From an uncultured Bacteroides sp. (GTDB taxonomy: Bacteria; Bacteroidota; Bacteroidia; Bacteroidales; Bacteroidaceae), in contig UQTJ01000011.1 of NCBI GenBank assembly GCA_900544075.1, positions 1-64,000 of the forward strand: a stretch of DNA of 64,000 nt. Direction: 5' to 3'. Both the position numbers and the translations under genes were made by a program. Positions 43,891-52,978 of the stretch are shown here, piece by piece (positions within the stretch are counted from its first letter, which is position 1; each line of letters starts with the position of its first letter). The notes under the pieces were generated by a model. The model made no database searches, was not told where the DNA came from, and saw nothing but the letters and a program-made list of their open reading frames with translations.

Positions 43891-44481
43891 TTATAGTTCT
43901 ATGAAATTCCGCAGTATTCTTTCTCCCGTCTTTCCGCTTTTCTCAGGGTGGAACTGTGTGGCATAAAAGTTGTCTTTATGCAATGCTGAACTGTAAGGCA
44001 GAATATAGTTTGTCTGTGCAGCCGTGAAATCGTTTAGCGGAACATAGTAGCTATGTACGAAATACACATATTCGCTTTTGTCAAAACCTTTGAACAATGG
44101 GCTGACTGTATTGTCGATGGTGTTCCATCCCATGTGTGGCACCTTGTCGTGATGATTTTTCGGACAGAATCTTTTTACGTCGGTGTCAAATATACCGAGG
44201 CAGTCGGTATTCCCTTCTTCTGAATATCTGCACATCAGCTGCATTCCAAGGCAAATTCCGAGAACCGGTTGTTTCAGATTCTTTATCAGGTTGTCAAGAT
44301 TCTGTTCCTTGAGATATCTCATGGTAGTTTCCGCTTCACCCACTCCCGGGAATATCACTTTGTCAGCTTTAAGCAGTGTTTCCTTGTCCGATGTAATGAC
44401 AGGTGTTATTCCTATACGCTTTAAGGCATAGTCCACAGAGAATATGTTTCCTGCATTATATTTTATGATGGCTACATTCAT
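43891..44481 (-). CDS. hisH: imidazole glycerol phosphate synthase glutaminase subunit
   Basis: The 196-residue class I glutamine amidotransferase has the nucleophile in GICLGMQLMC and the His-Glu pair in TQFHPEKSG. It hydrolyses glutamine and channels ammonia to HisF. It is the first gene of the minus-strand hisH-hisA-hisF-hisIE-ftsE set; the other histidine genes (hisG, D, C, B) are not in the window. Confidence 0.96.
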   Translation of the reverse strand: MNVAIIKYNAGNIFSVDYALKRIGITPVITSDKETLLKADKVIFPGVGEAETTMRYLKEQNLDNLIKNLKQPVLGICLGMQLMCRYSEEGNTDCLGIFDTDVKRFCPKNHHDKVPHMGWNTIDNTVSPLFKGFDKSEYVYFVHSYYVPLNDFTAAQTNYILPYSSALHKDNFYATQFHPEKSGKTGERILRNFIEL

Positions 44482-44518
44482 ATGTTTGTCTTATTTCTGG
44501 CTTCTTCATTCATTTTTG

Positions 44519-44526
44519 CAAAAGTA
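44519..44526 (-). promoter_or_regulatory. -7 element for the hisHAFIE operon
   Basis: TACTTTTG on the minus strand matches TAnnTTTG, 37 bases before hisH. No his leader peptide or attenuator was seen in this short leader. Confidence 0.6.
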
Positions 44527-44689
44527 ACTAAATAATATTGAATTCCTAACTTTTATGTCAAAAAGTTTGGTTTATGGCATATTTTATTGCATCAAATGAC
44601 TTTTTTGATACTTTCGCTCAGAATTAGTGTTTCTCGTTATTATTATGGTGTGACGGTAATTGGAGAATTTATAATTAAATTGGTGTAAA

Positions 44690-44722
44690 TTGATATAATT
44701 ACAAAAATTATACTTATCTTTA
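44690..44722 (+). promoter_or_regulatory. weak promoter candidate for the small peptide and fimbrillin gene
   Basis: TTG at 44690-44692 and TATCTTTA at 44715-44722 (one mismatch to TAnnTTTG) are 22 bases apart and lie 35 bases before the ATG at 44758. The rest of the 44527-44757 gap holds nothing I can identify. Confidence 0.35.
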
Positions 44723-44757
44723 CATTATTGATAAACGATATTAAACAAGTAAATAGA

Positions 44758-44922
44758 ATGAAAACAAACAATGTGATTATGGAAACGGAAGTTTATGAAG
44801 CTCCGAAATGTCAGGTAATAAATTTAGAGATTGAAAGTGCTGTTCTTGGGACAAGTAATCCTGATAGTACCGGTTCGGCAACCCACGACGGATTTGTAGA
44901 AGATAATTATGTATGGAATTGA
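44758..44922 (+). CDS. small acidic peptide upstream of the fimbrillin-like gene
   Basis: A 54-residue peptide (start chosen at the ATG 44758; ten in-frame codons precede it and an ATG at 44779 is also possible) has the motif YEAPKCQVINLEIESAVLG followed by a Ser/Thr/Gly-rich tail ending DNYVWN. Short peptides with a Y-x-x-P-x-C/x-V start and a hydrophobic helix-like centre are common in Bacteroidales, in my recollection often beside fimbrillin or RiPP-like loci. It ends four bases before the likely start of the fimbrillin gene. Function unknown; it could be a secreted peptide or a leader ORF. Confidence 0.6.
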   Translation: MKTNNVIMETEVYEAPKCQVINLEIESAVLGTSNPDSTGSATHDGFVEDNYVWN

Positions 44923-44926
44923 GATT

Positions 44927-46979
44927 ATGAGTATGAGAAGATATTTTATGCCGTGTTTTAGGAACATTATTACTGTCATCTTGTTCTAAAGATGAAATGC
45001 CTTTCGAAGATGAGATACCTGCCGATACTGATTCTTCTTTAAATGCAGGAAAGGTTAAAATGGAGTTCAAAGCAGGTATTGATGCTGTTTCGCGTACTGT
45101 TTTAACAACTGGTAATGCCGTAGAATGGGAAGCGGATGACGCCATATCATTATTTGATCCTGATAGCAATAACAAATTTACGACTTCTACAAGAGGACAA
45201 TCTGTAACATTTACTGGTTCAGCAAAAGATAATCAGGATATCTATTATGCTTTGTACCCTTATGATGGTAAAGCTACTATTTCAGATAATGTGATTACGA
45301 CGACATTACCTGCTGAACAGACGGCTCGTACTGGTAGTTTTGCAAAGATGTTGAATCCATCGGTAGCTAAATCCGGAAGTGATAAGACTTTGGAATTCAA
45401 GAATACCTGTGCTGTGGTGAAGTTTACTCTTCGATATACCGGTAGCAATAATATCAAGAAAGTCATGTTTCGTGGAAATAATGGGGAGCCATTGGCCGGT
45501 ACTCTGCTGATTGATGTTTCTTCTGAAACTCCAGCTGCTACTGTACAAAATGAATTTGCAGGTACGGAAGTAACGCTTAATGGAGAGTTTACATCAGGTT
45601 CAACCTATTATTTTGTAACAGCTCCGGCTGTATTAAGCGAAGGATTGACTATTACTTTTTATGATGAAAATGGTAATGAGTGGAAACGTATAGGTACTAA
45701 TGGGAGTGAATTAAAGGCTGGACATCTTTTAAATTTAGGAACGATTCAGCCTGGTGAGTTTAAAAAAGTTATGCGTATCAGTTCCGTTGATGATTTGTTT
45801 AATTGGGCTCAAAGTACAGACAGGCTGACTACAGATATTGTATTGGATACCGATATTTATATTAGTGGAGCGGAGTGGATACCCGTAGGAAGTAGTATGA
45901 AAACAGGCGAAGGATATTCCGGAAATTTTGATGGTAATGGAAAAACTATAACGGGGCTGACTGTGAATGGAACCGGTAATTTGGGCTTCTTTGGAGGACT
46001 TGCCCAAGGCGCTAAAGTCCATGATGTTGTATTTGCCGGTGCTAATATTATAGGAGATGGAGCTTCATCTGCAGGTGTAGTTGCCGGTGCCAGTTTGGGT
46101 ATTATAGACAGCTGTTCTGTTAGCAATTCAACAGTTTCAGGAAGTAATAATGCAGGTGGAATAACCGGAAACAACAGTGTTCAGGTAAATAATTGTAATG
46201 TACAGAATGTTACAATAAATGGCAGTTATTTAGCCGGTGGTATTTCTGCTTATAATTACGGGAAAATTGAATATTGTACAGTATCGGGAAATACAACGCA
46301 AATAACAGCGACAGGTTCAAGTTCTCGTGCCGGAGGAATAGTTGCTTCTAATTCAGAAGAAGGTGGAGTGAAGACAAGTGGACGTATTTTGCAATGTGCG
46401 GTTGAAACTGCAAAGGTGTCTGGTTTTTGGGCTGGAGGTATAGCTGGGGAAAACGGTTTTGGAACAGTTGCGCAATGCGTGGTTTACAGAAGTGTGATTA
46501 CTCATGCTTCTAACCAAAATAGTACACGACTTGGAGGCGTAGTAGGATATAATTCACGAGGTGAGGTCGTGGCAAGTTATTCTGCATATACGATTGTCGG
46601 GGGTGATGGCTTAATGTCTGAAGCATTAGGCGGAATTGTTGCATATAACAACAGTTCTTCCGCATATGTATATGGCTGTTATTCTACTCATGATTCATTA
46701 CTTGGAACATCAACTTATACCGGGGCAATTGCCGGATATAATAATGGGCATGTTACCTCTTGTTATGCTGATGGTATAAGTGAAGTTGGATTGGTAGGAA
46801 CAGGTAGTAAAGAACATTGTGTGGAAATTGGAGAAACAAATTATGAAACCTTAATAACTGGAGTAGATAATCTTACGGTGACAGATGGTACTGTGTGGAT
46901 AGCAAAAAAAATATGGGAGATAGCCGCTGAAGGACCAAGTATTAATGCTGATTATATAGGCGAACTGTCTTCCAATTAA
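44927..46979 (+). CDS. fimbrillin-like GLUG-repeat lipoprotein with frameshifted signal peptide
   Basis: The main frame (readable from 44937, first ATG 44997) encodes a lipobox LLLSSC followed by SKDE, a fimbrillin/Mfa-like beta domain (about to residue 260, with VEWEADDAISLFDPDSNNKF and LKAGHLLNLGTI), and about ten GLUG-type repeats (DGNGKTITGLTVNG, AGGITGNNSVQVNNCNV and others). The ATG that should start the signal peptide (44927 or 44933, MRRYFMPC) is in another frame. Reading TTT instead of TTTT at 44956-44959 would join both into a perfect lipoprotein signal. Without that, only an internal ATG or a rare ATT start is left. It is probably a surface adhesin or pilus-tip-like protein. It may be phase-off, decayed, or a sequencing error. 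Confidence 0.75.
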
Positions 46980-46997
46980 TAGAATCCAATTGGATAT

Positions 46998-47039
46998 AAA
47001 ATGGGATGCGATTACTATTTTGAAATCGCATCCCATTTT
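46998..47039 (+). terminator. terminator after the fimbrillin-like gene
   Basis: A perfect 15-base-pair stem (46998-47012 with 47025-47039, core ATGGGATGCGAT) with a 12-base loop follows the stop by 18 bases and ends in TTTT. It faces the convergent nuclease gene and can serve both. Confidence 0.85.
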
Positions 47040-47098
47040 CAATTTTTGAATTCATATATTGATTAACAGTAATATAATGATAGCCTTGGTATTGAAAA

Positions 47099-48088
47099 TC
47101 ATTTCCTATTAGGCAGTTCCGGAATAATACTCTCTATTCTGTTTTCCACATCGTCCGGCAGTTTCGAGAAGAAGTCCATTCCTGTTACATTTTCCACACT
47201 GTCCACTGTCACCATGTATTTGTCTATGTCTTGTGAATGGGCGATATTCCTGAATATAAATCCCATTGCGATAGGATTCTTTCTATTGTAGATAAGTACA
47301 ACCTTGAAGAATCTGTCAGGTACGGCAACCTTGTGTCCACCAATTCTTTTCGGTGATTTGGAATCGAATATTGGGCCGCATGCGATGTATATCCTTCCGT
47401 ATTTCTCGGCCCAATCTCTGCATAATTCCTCCAAATCATTCCAGTCGCCACGGTTCAGATTGCCTGTCTGAGGACAGATGTTGCTCATGTAGAATGACTC
47501 TATCATAGCCTGTTTGCTCCATTTCATATCTGCTGCCGGAGCCATATGTCCCCTGTCATATCCGCTTTTAGTATAGTCTTTGTGTACCACTCTCGGCTCA
47601 GGCAGGTCAGGGTCAGGCATGAATTTGTCGTATCTTTCCGTTTCTCCCTTTGTTTCTTCTCTGGTCAGTTCCCATGCCACCCAGTTAGGATTCTTATAGT
47701 ATTCGTTATACGAAACAGTATATCCTGTTCTGTAAAGTACTATCTCTTTTTTGTATCTCCCCGGATATGTATATACGGGTATTTCTAAATTCAGTTTCGG
47801 CGCTTCGACGGTGTTTGTTTCTGTATCGTTGCCTGTTCTGATTTTCTCAACTATTGGCTTAATGTTTTCCGCCTTAGAGATAAGTTCATCTTTCAGTTTG
47901 TCAGCCTCGTGTGCAGTCTTCTTTAATGTTTGCTGTATATCCGATTTGTCCGGCAGTTCTACTCTCATTCCGTTTGAAGAGTAGATATAATATGCTCCTG
48001 CGCCTAAGATTATTGCTGTAAGTATCAGGAGTTTCCACTTCATACCGCTATTGCCTTTTTTCTTTCTTCTTTTATTTGAATGCTTCAT
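47099..48088 (-). CDS. membrane-anchored DNA/RNA non-specific endonuclease (NUC1 family)
   Basis: The 329-residue protein has a basic N-terminus, one transmembrane anchor (about 18-36, LLILTAIILGAGAYYIY), a charged linker and a beta-beta-alpha-metal nuclease domain. The active-site motif DRGHMAPAADM and the metal-binding asparagine in NLNRGDWNDLEE are both present. Such enzymes cut DNA and RNA without sequence preference, with magnesium, on the periplasmic or outer side. Its start overlaps the end of the AlaX-like gene by four bases, so the two are translationally coupled; the functional reason is unclear. Confidence 0.9.
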   Translation of the reverse strand: MKHSNKRRKKKGNSGMKWKLLILTAIILGAGAYYIYSSNGMRVELPDKSDIQQTLKKTAHEADKLKDELISKAENIKPIVEKIRTGNDTETNTVEAPKLNLEIPVYTYPGRYKKEIVLYRTGYTVSYNEYYKNPNWVAWELTREETKGETERYDKFMPDPDLPEPRVVHKDYTKSGYDRGHMAPAADMKWSKQAMIESFYMSNICPQTGNLNRGDWNDLEELCRDWAEKYGRIYIACGPIFDSKSPKRIGGHKVAVPDRFFKVVLIYNRKNPIAMGFIFRNIAHSQDIDKYMVTVDSVENVTGMDFFSKLPDDVENRIESIIPELPNRK

Positions 48089-48546
48089 ATCAGTTTAAAT
48101 CTAATTCTTAAAATACCGTCGTTGTAGTCGTGGCTGATAATTTTGAATGTTCCTATCTCGGAGGTATTGTTTACGTGAAGTCCTATGCACAGGCATTCAT
48201 CATAATCGCCTACTTTCACAATTCTGACAGTGTCGGATGCATTTTCCGGCAGTCGTTTCATGTCGAAGCGTCCTACGGCTTCTTTCTGCGTTATATACTC
48301 TACAGTCACGTCTAAGTGTTGTGCTATAACGCTGTTTACTGTTTCTTCTATTTTAGTGATGTCTTTGTCGCTCAATGCTTGAGGCAAGGCATAGTCCAGT
48401 TTGCTTTTCTTCTTTTCAATATGTGCCGATACTGCTCTTCCGCATCCGAAGAGGTTTATCATTGTTCGGTTCACTATGTGCTCGCAGGTGTGCATAGGAG
48501 GGTATTCCTGCTTGTTGTGTTCATTTAACTGAGAAATTTGATTCAT
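48085..48546 (-). CDS. AlaX-like trans-editing (alanyl-tRNA editing domain) protein
   Basis: The 153-residue protein carries the metal-binding pattern of the tRNA editing (SAD) domain: HTCEH at 19-23 (HxxxH) and CIGLH at 120-124 (CxxxH). Length fits the stand-alone AlaX family, which removes serine or glycine from mischarged tRNA(Ala). The N-terminal beta part of larger AlaX forms is absent. It is cytoplasmic. A nuclease gene follows with a four-base overlap. Substrate tRNA is inferred only. Confidence 0.75.
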   Translation of the reverse strand: MNQISQLNEHNKQEYPPMHTCEHIVNRTMINLFGCGRAVSAHIEKKKSKLDYALPQALSDKDITKIEETVNSVIAQHLDVTVEYITQKEAVGRFDMKRLPENASDTVRIVKVGDYDECLCIGLHVNNTSEIGTFKIISHDYNDGILRIRFKLI

Positions 48547-48573
48547 ATTGGATATTGTTTTTGTTTTTCATGC

Positions 48574-48581
48574 AAACATAA
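48574..48581 (-). promoter_or_regulatory. -7 element for the AlaX-nuclease pair
   Basis: TATGTTTG on the minus strand matches TAnnTTTG, 27 bases before the AlaX-like start. Confidence 0.6.
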
Positions 48582-48672
48582 ATAAAATTATTAATTGATG
48601 GAACAAATATGTATCGGATATTGATGTAAACGAATATTGTCCTTAGATTTAATTACCTTAAAAAGATTTTTA

Positions 48673-48688
48673 AATGGTATTTAAACAG
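48673..48688. repeat. 16-bp repeat shared with the terminator at 25812
   Basis: AATGGTATTTAAACAG is identical to bases 25817-25832. Here the second arm (GTTTAAATCTTGTTCGAATG) is degraded, so the hairpin is weaker than at 25812. Confidence 0.55.
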
Positions 48689-48781
48689 TATTTAAAAGGC
48701 GTTTAAATCTTGTTCGAATGCTTGCATTAAAATGATTTCATCGGTTCATTTTCTCTATATATAGATTATAGATATATAAAA

Positions 48782-48832
48782 ACAGACTTTGTTTTTATAA
48801 ATATAAGTTGTATTTACAAAAACAAAGTCTGT
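48782..48832 (-). terminator. terminator after the feoB transcript
   Basis: ACAGACTTTGTTTTT (48782-48796) pairs perfectly over 15 bases with 48818-48832. It lies 31 bases past the stop of the small FeoB-associated gene on the minus strand, and its descending arm is T-rich. Confidence 0.75.
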
Positions 48833-48863
48833 AGATAGAGAAAATGCCGGTTCGTTCAGAGCT

Positions 48864-49034
48864 TTATTTCTTTACATTTTCCACTTTCTTTTCGCATGCA
48901 TTTTTGAGTGCGCATCCGGCACATGAATCGCAGGCGGACTTACCTTTGCCGGATAACAGTCTGTATATGCGGAGTCCTACGAAACACATACACAGAATTA
49001 TTATTATACCTATTATTATAGTCTGTATATCCAT
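48864..49034 (-). CDS. FeoB-associated Cys-rich membrane mini-protein
   Basis: A 56-residue ORF not longer than a typical shadow but clearly real: an N-terminal transmembrane helix (IGIIIILCMCFVGLRIY) is followed by a cysteine motif C-D-S-C-A-G-C-A-L-K-N-A-C and a lysine-rich end. This is the pattern of the FeoB-associated Cys-rich proteins. The start codon directly follows the feoB stop, so it is the last gene of the ferrous-iron transcript. The cysteines may bind iron or a cluster at the FeoB channel; the role is not proven. Confidence 0.9.
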   Translation of the reverse strand: MDIQTIIIGIIIILCMCFVGLRIYRLLSGKGKSACDSCAGCALKNACEKKVENVKK

Positions 49035-51515
49035 CTACATGAAGAGTTTTCCGATTTGAAATACAAGGAATGAAACTATCCAGGCCAGGACTGTAGTATA
49101 TACAGCGGCAAAGACTGCCCATTTCCAACTTCCCGATTCCTGCTTTATGGCCACTATCGTAGCTACGCAAGGGAAATATATCAGAGTAAACAGCATGTAG
49201 CCGAAAGCTACCAGTGGGGTAATGTTCAACCGTTCTGCAAGGTTCTCACTACTTACTTCCTCATCGCCGGCATATAACACGCCTAATGTGCTTACTACAA
49301 GCTCCTTGGCACCTACTCCGGAGAGTATTCCTATTCCCATCTTCCAGTCGAAACCGAGAGGCTCAATCACCGGCTCGATGGCTTTACCTATCTGGCCGAT
49401 GTATGAGTTCTCCTGCTGTTCTGCCTGTGTGGAGTATTGCTCATGGTTCGGATAATATCCTAAGAACCATATGATGATGGATGCCACCATTATTATACCT
49501 CCCATCTTTTTCAGATATTGCACACCTTTCTCCCATGTATGTCTTAACACGGATTTGGCTGTAGGCATTCTGTAAGGCGGCAACTCCATTACGAACGGTG
49601 TATCGTCATCCTTCACTATGAATTTGCTGAATACCCTTGCCATGATTATAGCCAATATGATGCCGATACTGTAAATGCCGAGCAATACAAGGCTGGCGTG
49701 GCTCTGGAAGAATGCTCCGATAAGTATCAGATAGATTGGCAGACGTGCGCTGCACGACATGAGTGGGGTGATAAGCATTGTGACGAGTCTTGACTTGCGG
49801 CTTTCTATGATGCGTGAACCCATTATGGCAGGTACGTTACATCCGAATCCCATGATAAGAGGAATGAATGATTTTCCGTGAAGGCCCATCTTGTGCATTA
49901 TCTTGTCCATGATGAACGCCGCACGTGCCATATAGCCTGAATCTTCCATTATGGATATGAACATATACAGTATGAGGATGTTTGGAAGGAACACTATCAC
50001 ACCTCCCACACCTCCTATGATACCGTCAATGACAAGGTCTTTCAGTGGTCCTTCCGGCATGAATGATTCGGCAGCCTGCGCTATTACGCCAACCAACCAT
50101 TCTATGGCCTGCATAGGGTAGTCGCCTATGACGAACGTACCTTCGAACATGATGTACAGGAATATGAAGAAGATAGGGAAGCCCCAGATTCTGTGAGTCA
50201 CGATGCTGTCCACTATCCGGGTGAACATCTCTGTATTCTGGTTGTTGTCCGTATATGTTTCTTTCAGTGCTCCGGATATGAAACCGTATTTGGCATCCGT
50301 TATAGCCTGTTCGCTGTCCTCGTTCATTACCGCCTTCAGCCTTTCAGCCTCTTTGTTTCTGATGTCAATTATGGTGTCGGCGTTAGGCATATCGGAAATG
50401 ATACGGCGCTCTATATCTTTGTCGTTTTCAAGCATCTTTATAGCCAGAAAACGTGTGGAGTATTTATGTCTGATATTCTCTATCTTTCCGATTTCCTTCT
50501 TTACGGCCTCTATACTTCTTTCCAGTTCAGGACCATGGTTGATATGGATATGTCGGATAAAGTTCTTTGGAGTAAAATCGTTTTCTTCCTCCTTGTGGCT
50601 TCCGTATTTGTGGTCAGGCACATAAGCGTCGTGCCATTTGCGGTATTCCTGAAGTGCCTCATTCTGTATCTCCTCTTTCTGTCCCATGAAGTCGGCGCCT
50701 TCGTACAGCCCGATAATGACGTGGAACAGTTCGTCTATACCTTCGCCCGTACGGCTTATTGTAGGTACGGCTGGTACTCCGAGCAACTGGCTCAGTTTCT
50801 TTATGTCAAGAGTGTTGCCGCTGTTCTGAAGTGCATCGTACATGTTCAGTGCGATGACCATTCTCACGTTCATGTCAATGAGCTGGGTTGTGAGGTACAG
50901 GTTGCGCTCTATGTTTCCTGAGTCCACCACGTTGATTATCACGTCCGGAGTCTCTTCTATGATATGTTTTCTGACGTAAAGCTCTTCCGGACTGTAGGCC
51001 GAAAGGGAGTATGTTCCCGGCAAGTCGACAAGTCGGAAATGATAGCCCTGGAAGTCGAAGAAACCTTCCTTGGCATCCACTGTTACGCCGCTATAGTTGC
51101 CTACATGCTCGTGTGCGCCTGATGCGATATTAAATAAGGAGGTCTTTCCGCAGTTCGGGTTTCCCACCAAAGCTACGTTTATAGTGCGTCGTTTCCCTTG
51201 TGCAAGGGCTTTCATCTGTTCTTCTGTTACAGGGATATTTTCCGATATCGGGTCATACAGCGATGTAGCCGAATTGGTGTTGCGTGCTTCTTCCTCACTG
51301 ATTATCTCTATCATTTCCGCTTCCTGACGGCGTAATGATATTTCATATCCCATTATTTTGTATTTGATAGGGTCTTTAAGCGGAGCGTTCAGTATCACTT
51401 CCACGGTTTTCCCTTTGATAAATCCCATTTCGATTATCCTGCGGCGGAAACCTCCGTGTCCCAATACTTTTACTATAACTCCTTTTTCTCCGGTTTTGAG
51501 TTCAGATAGTTTCAT
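49035..51515 (-). CDS. feoB: ferrous iron transporter FeoAB fusion
   Basis: The 826-residue protein starts with a FeoA-like SH3 domain (about 1-72, MKLSELKTGEKGVIV to SLRRQEAEMIEII). A FeoB G domain follows (G1 GNPNCGKTS at 118-126, VDLPGTYSLSAYSPEE, ALNMYDA) and then the membrane part with two gate motifs, including GFGCNVPAIMGSR. It imports Fe(II) across the inner membrane using GTP hydrolysis. I start at ATG 51515, because the -7 element at 51534 overlaps the longer ORF start at 51536. The Cys-rich mini-protein is encoded right after it. Confidence 0.96.
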   Translation of the reverse strand: MKLSELKTGEKGVIVKVLGHGGFRRRIIEMGFIKGKTVEVILNAPLKDPIKYKIMGYEISLRRQEAEMIEIISEEEARNTNSATSLYDPISENIPVTEEQMKALAQGKRRTINVALVGNPNCGKTSLFNIASGAHEHVGNYSGVTVDAKEGFFDFQGYHFRLVDLPGTYSLSAYSPEELYVRKHIIEETPDVIINVVDSGNIERNLYLTTQLIDMNVRMVIALNMYDALQNSGNTLDIKKLSQLLGVPAVPTISRTGEGIDELFHVIIGLYEGADFMGQKEEIQNEALQEYRKWHDAYVPDHKYGSHKEEENDFTPKNFIRHIHINHGPELERSIEAVKKEIGKIENIRHKYSTRFLAIKMLENDKDIERRIISDMPNADTIIDIRNKEAERLKAVMNEDSEQAITDAKYGFISGALKETYTDNNQNTEMFTRIVDSIVTHRIWGFPIFFIFLYIMFEGTFVIGDYPMQAIEWLVGVIAQAAESFMPEGPLKDLVIDGIIGGVGGVIVFLPNILILYMFISIMEDSGYMARAAFIMDKIMHKMGLHGKSFIPLIMGFGCNVPAIMGSRIIESRKSRLVTMLITPLMSCSARLPIYLILIGAFFQSHASLVLLGIYSIGIILAIIMARVFSKFIVKDDDTPFVMELPPYRMPTAKSVLRHTWEKGVQYLKKMGGIIMVASIIIWFLGYYPNHEQYSTQAEQQENSYIGQIGKAIEPVIEPLGFDWKMGIGILSGVGAKELVVSTLGVLYAGDEEVSSENLAERLNITPLVAFGYMLFTLIYFPCVATIVAIKQESGSWKWAVFAAVYTTVLAWIVSFLVFQIGKLFM

Positions 51516-51533
51516 TGATTTTGTATTTTTCGG

Positions 51534-51541
51534 CAAAGATA
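51534..51541 (-). promoter_or_regulatory. -7 element for feoAB
   Basis: TATCTTTG on the minus strand matches TAnnTTTG and overlaps the upstream ATG at 51536, so translation must begin at 51515. No Fur box was recognised. Confidence 0.6.
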
Positions 51542-51682
51542 GAAGATAGTAACTGTTTATGCAAGCTATTTAGATTGTTTTTAAATAATAAAGTTTGTCT
51601 GGCGGTTTTCTCCTAAAGGATATTATTCTTCTGTTGCAATAAAATATATGCTGTTTTATACATTGTCCGTCCAAAAAATGCA

Positions 51683-51690
51683 TACATTTG
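51683..51690 (+). promoter_or_regulatory. -7 element immediately before tilS
   Basis: TACATTTG matches TAnnTTTG and ends four bases before the tilS ATG at 51695. Transcription starting about four to eight bases downstream gives a leaderless or nearly leaderless mRNA. A TTG at 51663-51665 may be the -33 element (17-base spacing). Confidence 0.6.
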
Positions 51691-51694
51691 CAGT

Positions 51695-52978
51695 ATGCTA
51701 AAACGAAAGATAGAAAGATATATAAACGAGAAAGAGCTGTTCGGCCGTGATGACAGGCTGATTGTGGCTCTTAGCGGCGGTGCCGATTCGGTGGCTTTGC
51801 TTAGGGTTTTGTTGTCGTTGGGTTATGACTGTGTGGCTGCACATTGTAACTTCCATTTACGTGGTGAGGAATCGGACAGGGATGAGGCTTTTGTCAGGAC
51901 ATTGTGTACAGAAGTTTCTGTTCCTCTTGAGGTCGTGCATTTTCAGACAGTCGATTATGCGAGGAATAATGGATTGTCGATAGAAATGGCTGCACGTGAA
52001 CTAAGATATGCCTGGTTTGATGAAATCAGGCAAAAGCATAAGGCTGCATATATTGCCGTGGCGCATCACAAGGATGACAGCGTGGAAACATTCCTGCTGA
52101 ATCTTTCGCGTGGTACGGGAATAAACGGTCTGAAAGGGATAATGCCTAAGAACGGTTTTATAGTAAGGCCTATGCTTGAAGTGGGGCGTGAGGATATTTT
52201 GGAGTATCTGCACTTTTTGAATCAGGATTATGTGACGGACAGTACGAACTTGGAGAATGTATATACACGTAATAAGATAAGGCTTGATATCATACCGTTG
52301 TTCAAACAGATAAATCCTTCATTCTGTGATTCCGTTTCAGAAACCGCTTCGCGTCTGGCCGATGTGGCTGCTATTTACAGACATTCTATGGCTGCATCAT
52401 TGGAACGTGTAATGGTTGCTCCTGATACTGTTTCTATAGAGAAACTGATGAATGAGGTTGCCCCACAGGCTGTCCTGTTCGAGTGGCTTTCGCCATTGGG
52501 ATTTAATTCTTCGCAGATAAAAGATATAGAAAGAAGCTTGAAGTCTACATCCGGAAAAATGTTCTATGCAAATGAGTGGACATTGCTGAGGGACAGAAAC
52601 AGTCTTTTGCTGAAGAAAAAGGACTCGGAGGATGATAACGTCAAACTCAGTGTGAGAAGGCTTAAGGCAGATTCCGGTTTTGTGGTTCCAAAGAGAAACG
52701 ATATAGCTTATATTGATGCGGACAAACTATGTGGTGAACTTAAACTGCGAAAGTGGCAGTCCGGCGACAAGTTCGTTCCTTTCGGAATGAAGGGATTCAA
52801 GAAAGTCCGTGATTATCTTCGCGACAGAAAGCTTTCATTGTTCGAGAAAAAGAAAGTGATGGTGGTTACTTCAGGCGAAGAAATAGTGTGGCTGGTAGGC
52901 GAGAGGACTGACAATCGTTTCCGTATTGATGCCACTACGGTAAATGTTCTGGAGATTGAGGTGGTTTGTGCAAAATAG
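51695..52978 (+). CDS. tilS: tRNA(Ile)-lysidine synthetase
   Basis: The 427-residue enzyme has the PP-loop SGGADS at 27-32, AAHCNFHLRGEESDRDE, AVAHHKDDSVETFLLNLSRGTG and the C-terminal TilS domain (LRKWQSGDKFVPFGMKG). It converts the wobble cytidine of tRNA(Ile2) to lysidine so AUA is read as isoleucine; the gene is normally essential. The start at 51695 agrees with the family's usual N-terminal length, about 26 residues before the P-loop. Confidence 0.96.
   Translation: MLKRKIERYINEKELFGRDDRLIVALSGGADSVALLRVLLSLGYDCVAAHCNFHLRGEESDRDEAFVRTLCTEVSVPLEVVHFQTVDYARNNGLSIEMAARELRYAWFDEIRQKHKAAYIAVAHHKDDSVETFLLNLSRGTGINGLKGIMPKNGFIVRPMLEVGREDILEYLHFLNQDYVTDSTNLENVYTRNKIRLDIIPLFKQINPSFCDSVSETASRLADVAAIYRHSMAASLERVMVAPDTVSIEKLMNEVAPQAVLFEWLSPLGFNSSQIKDIERSLKSTSGKMFYANEWTLLRDRNSLLLKKKDSEDDNVKLSVRRLKADSGFVVPKRNDIAYIDADKLCGELKLRKWQSGDKFVPFGMKGFKKVRDYLRDRKLSLFEKKKVMVVTSGEEIVWLVGERTDNRFRIDATTVNVLEIEVVCAK

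Larger units (their letters stand above)
48547..48863. other. 317-base intergenic region: promoter, repeat and terminator
   Basis: Between the AlaX-like start and the FeoB-associated stop no further gene is visible. The region holds the -7 element at 48574-48581, a repeat-like palindromic stretch around 48669-48712 sharing AATGGTATTTAAACAG with 25812-25863, and the terminator at 48782-48832. The rest is AT-rich without a visible signal. Confidence 0.6.
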
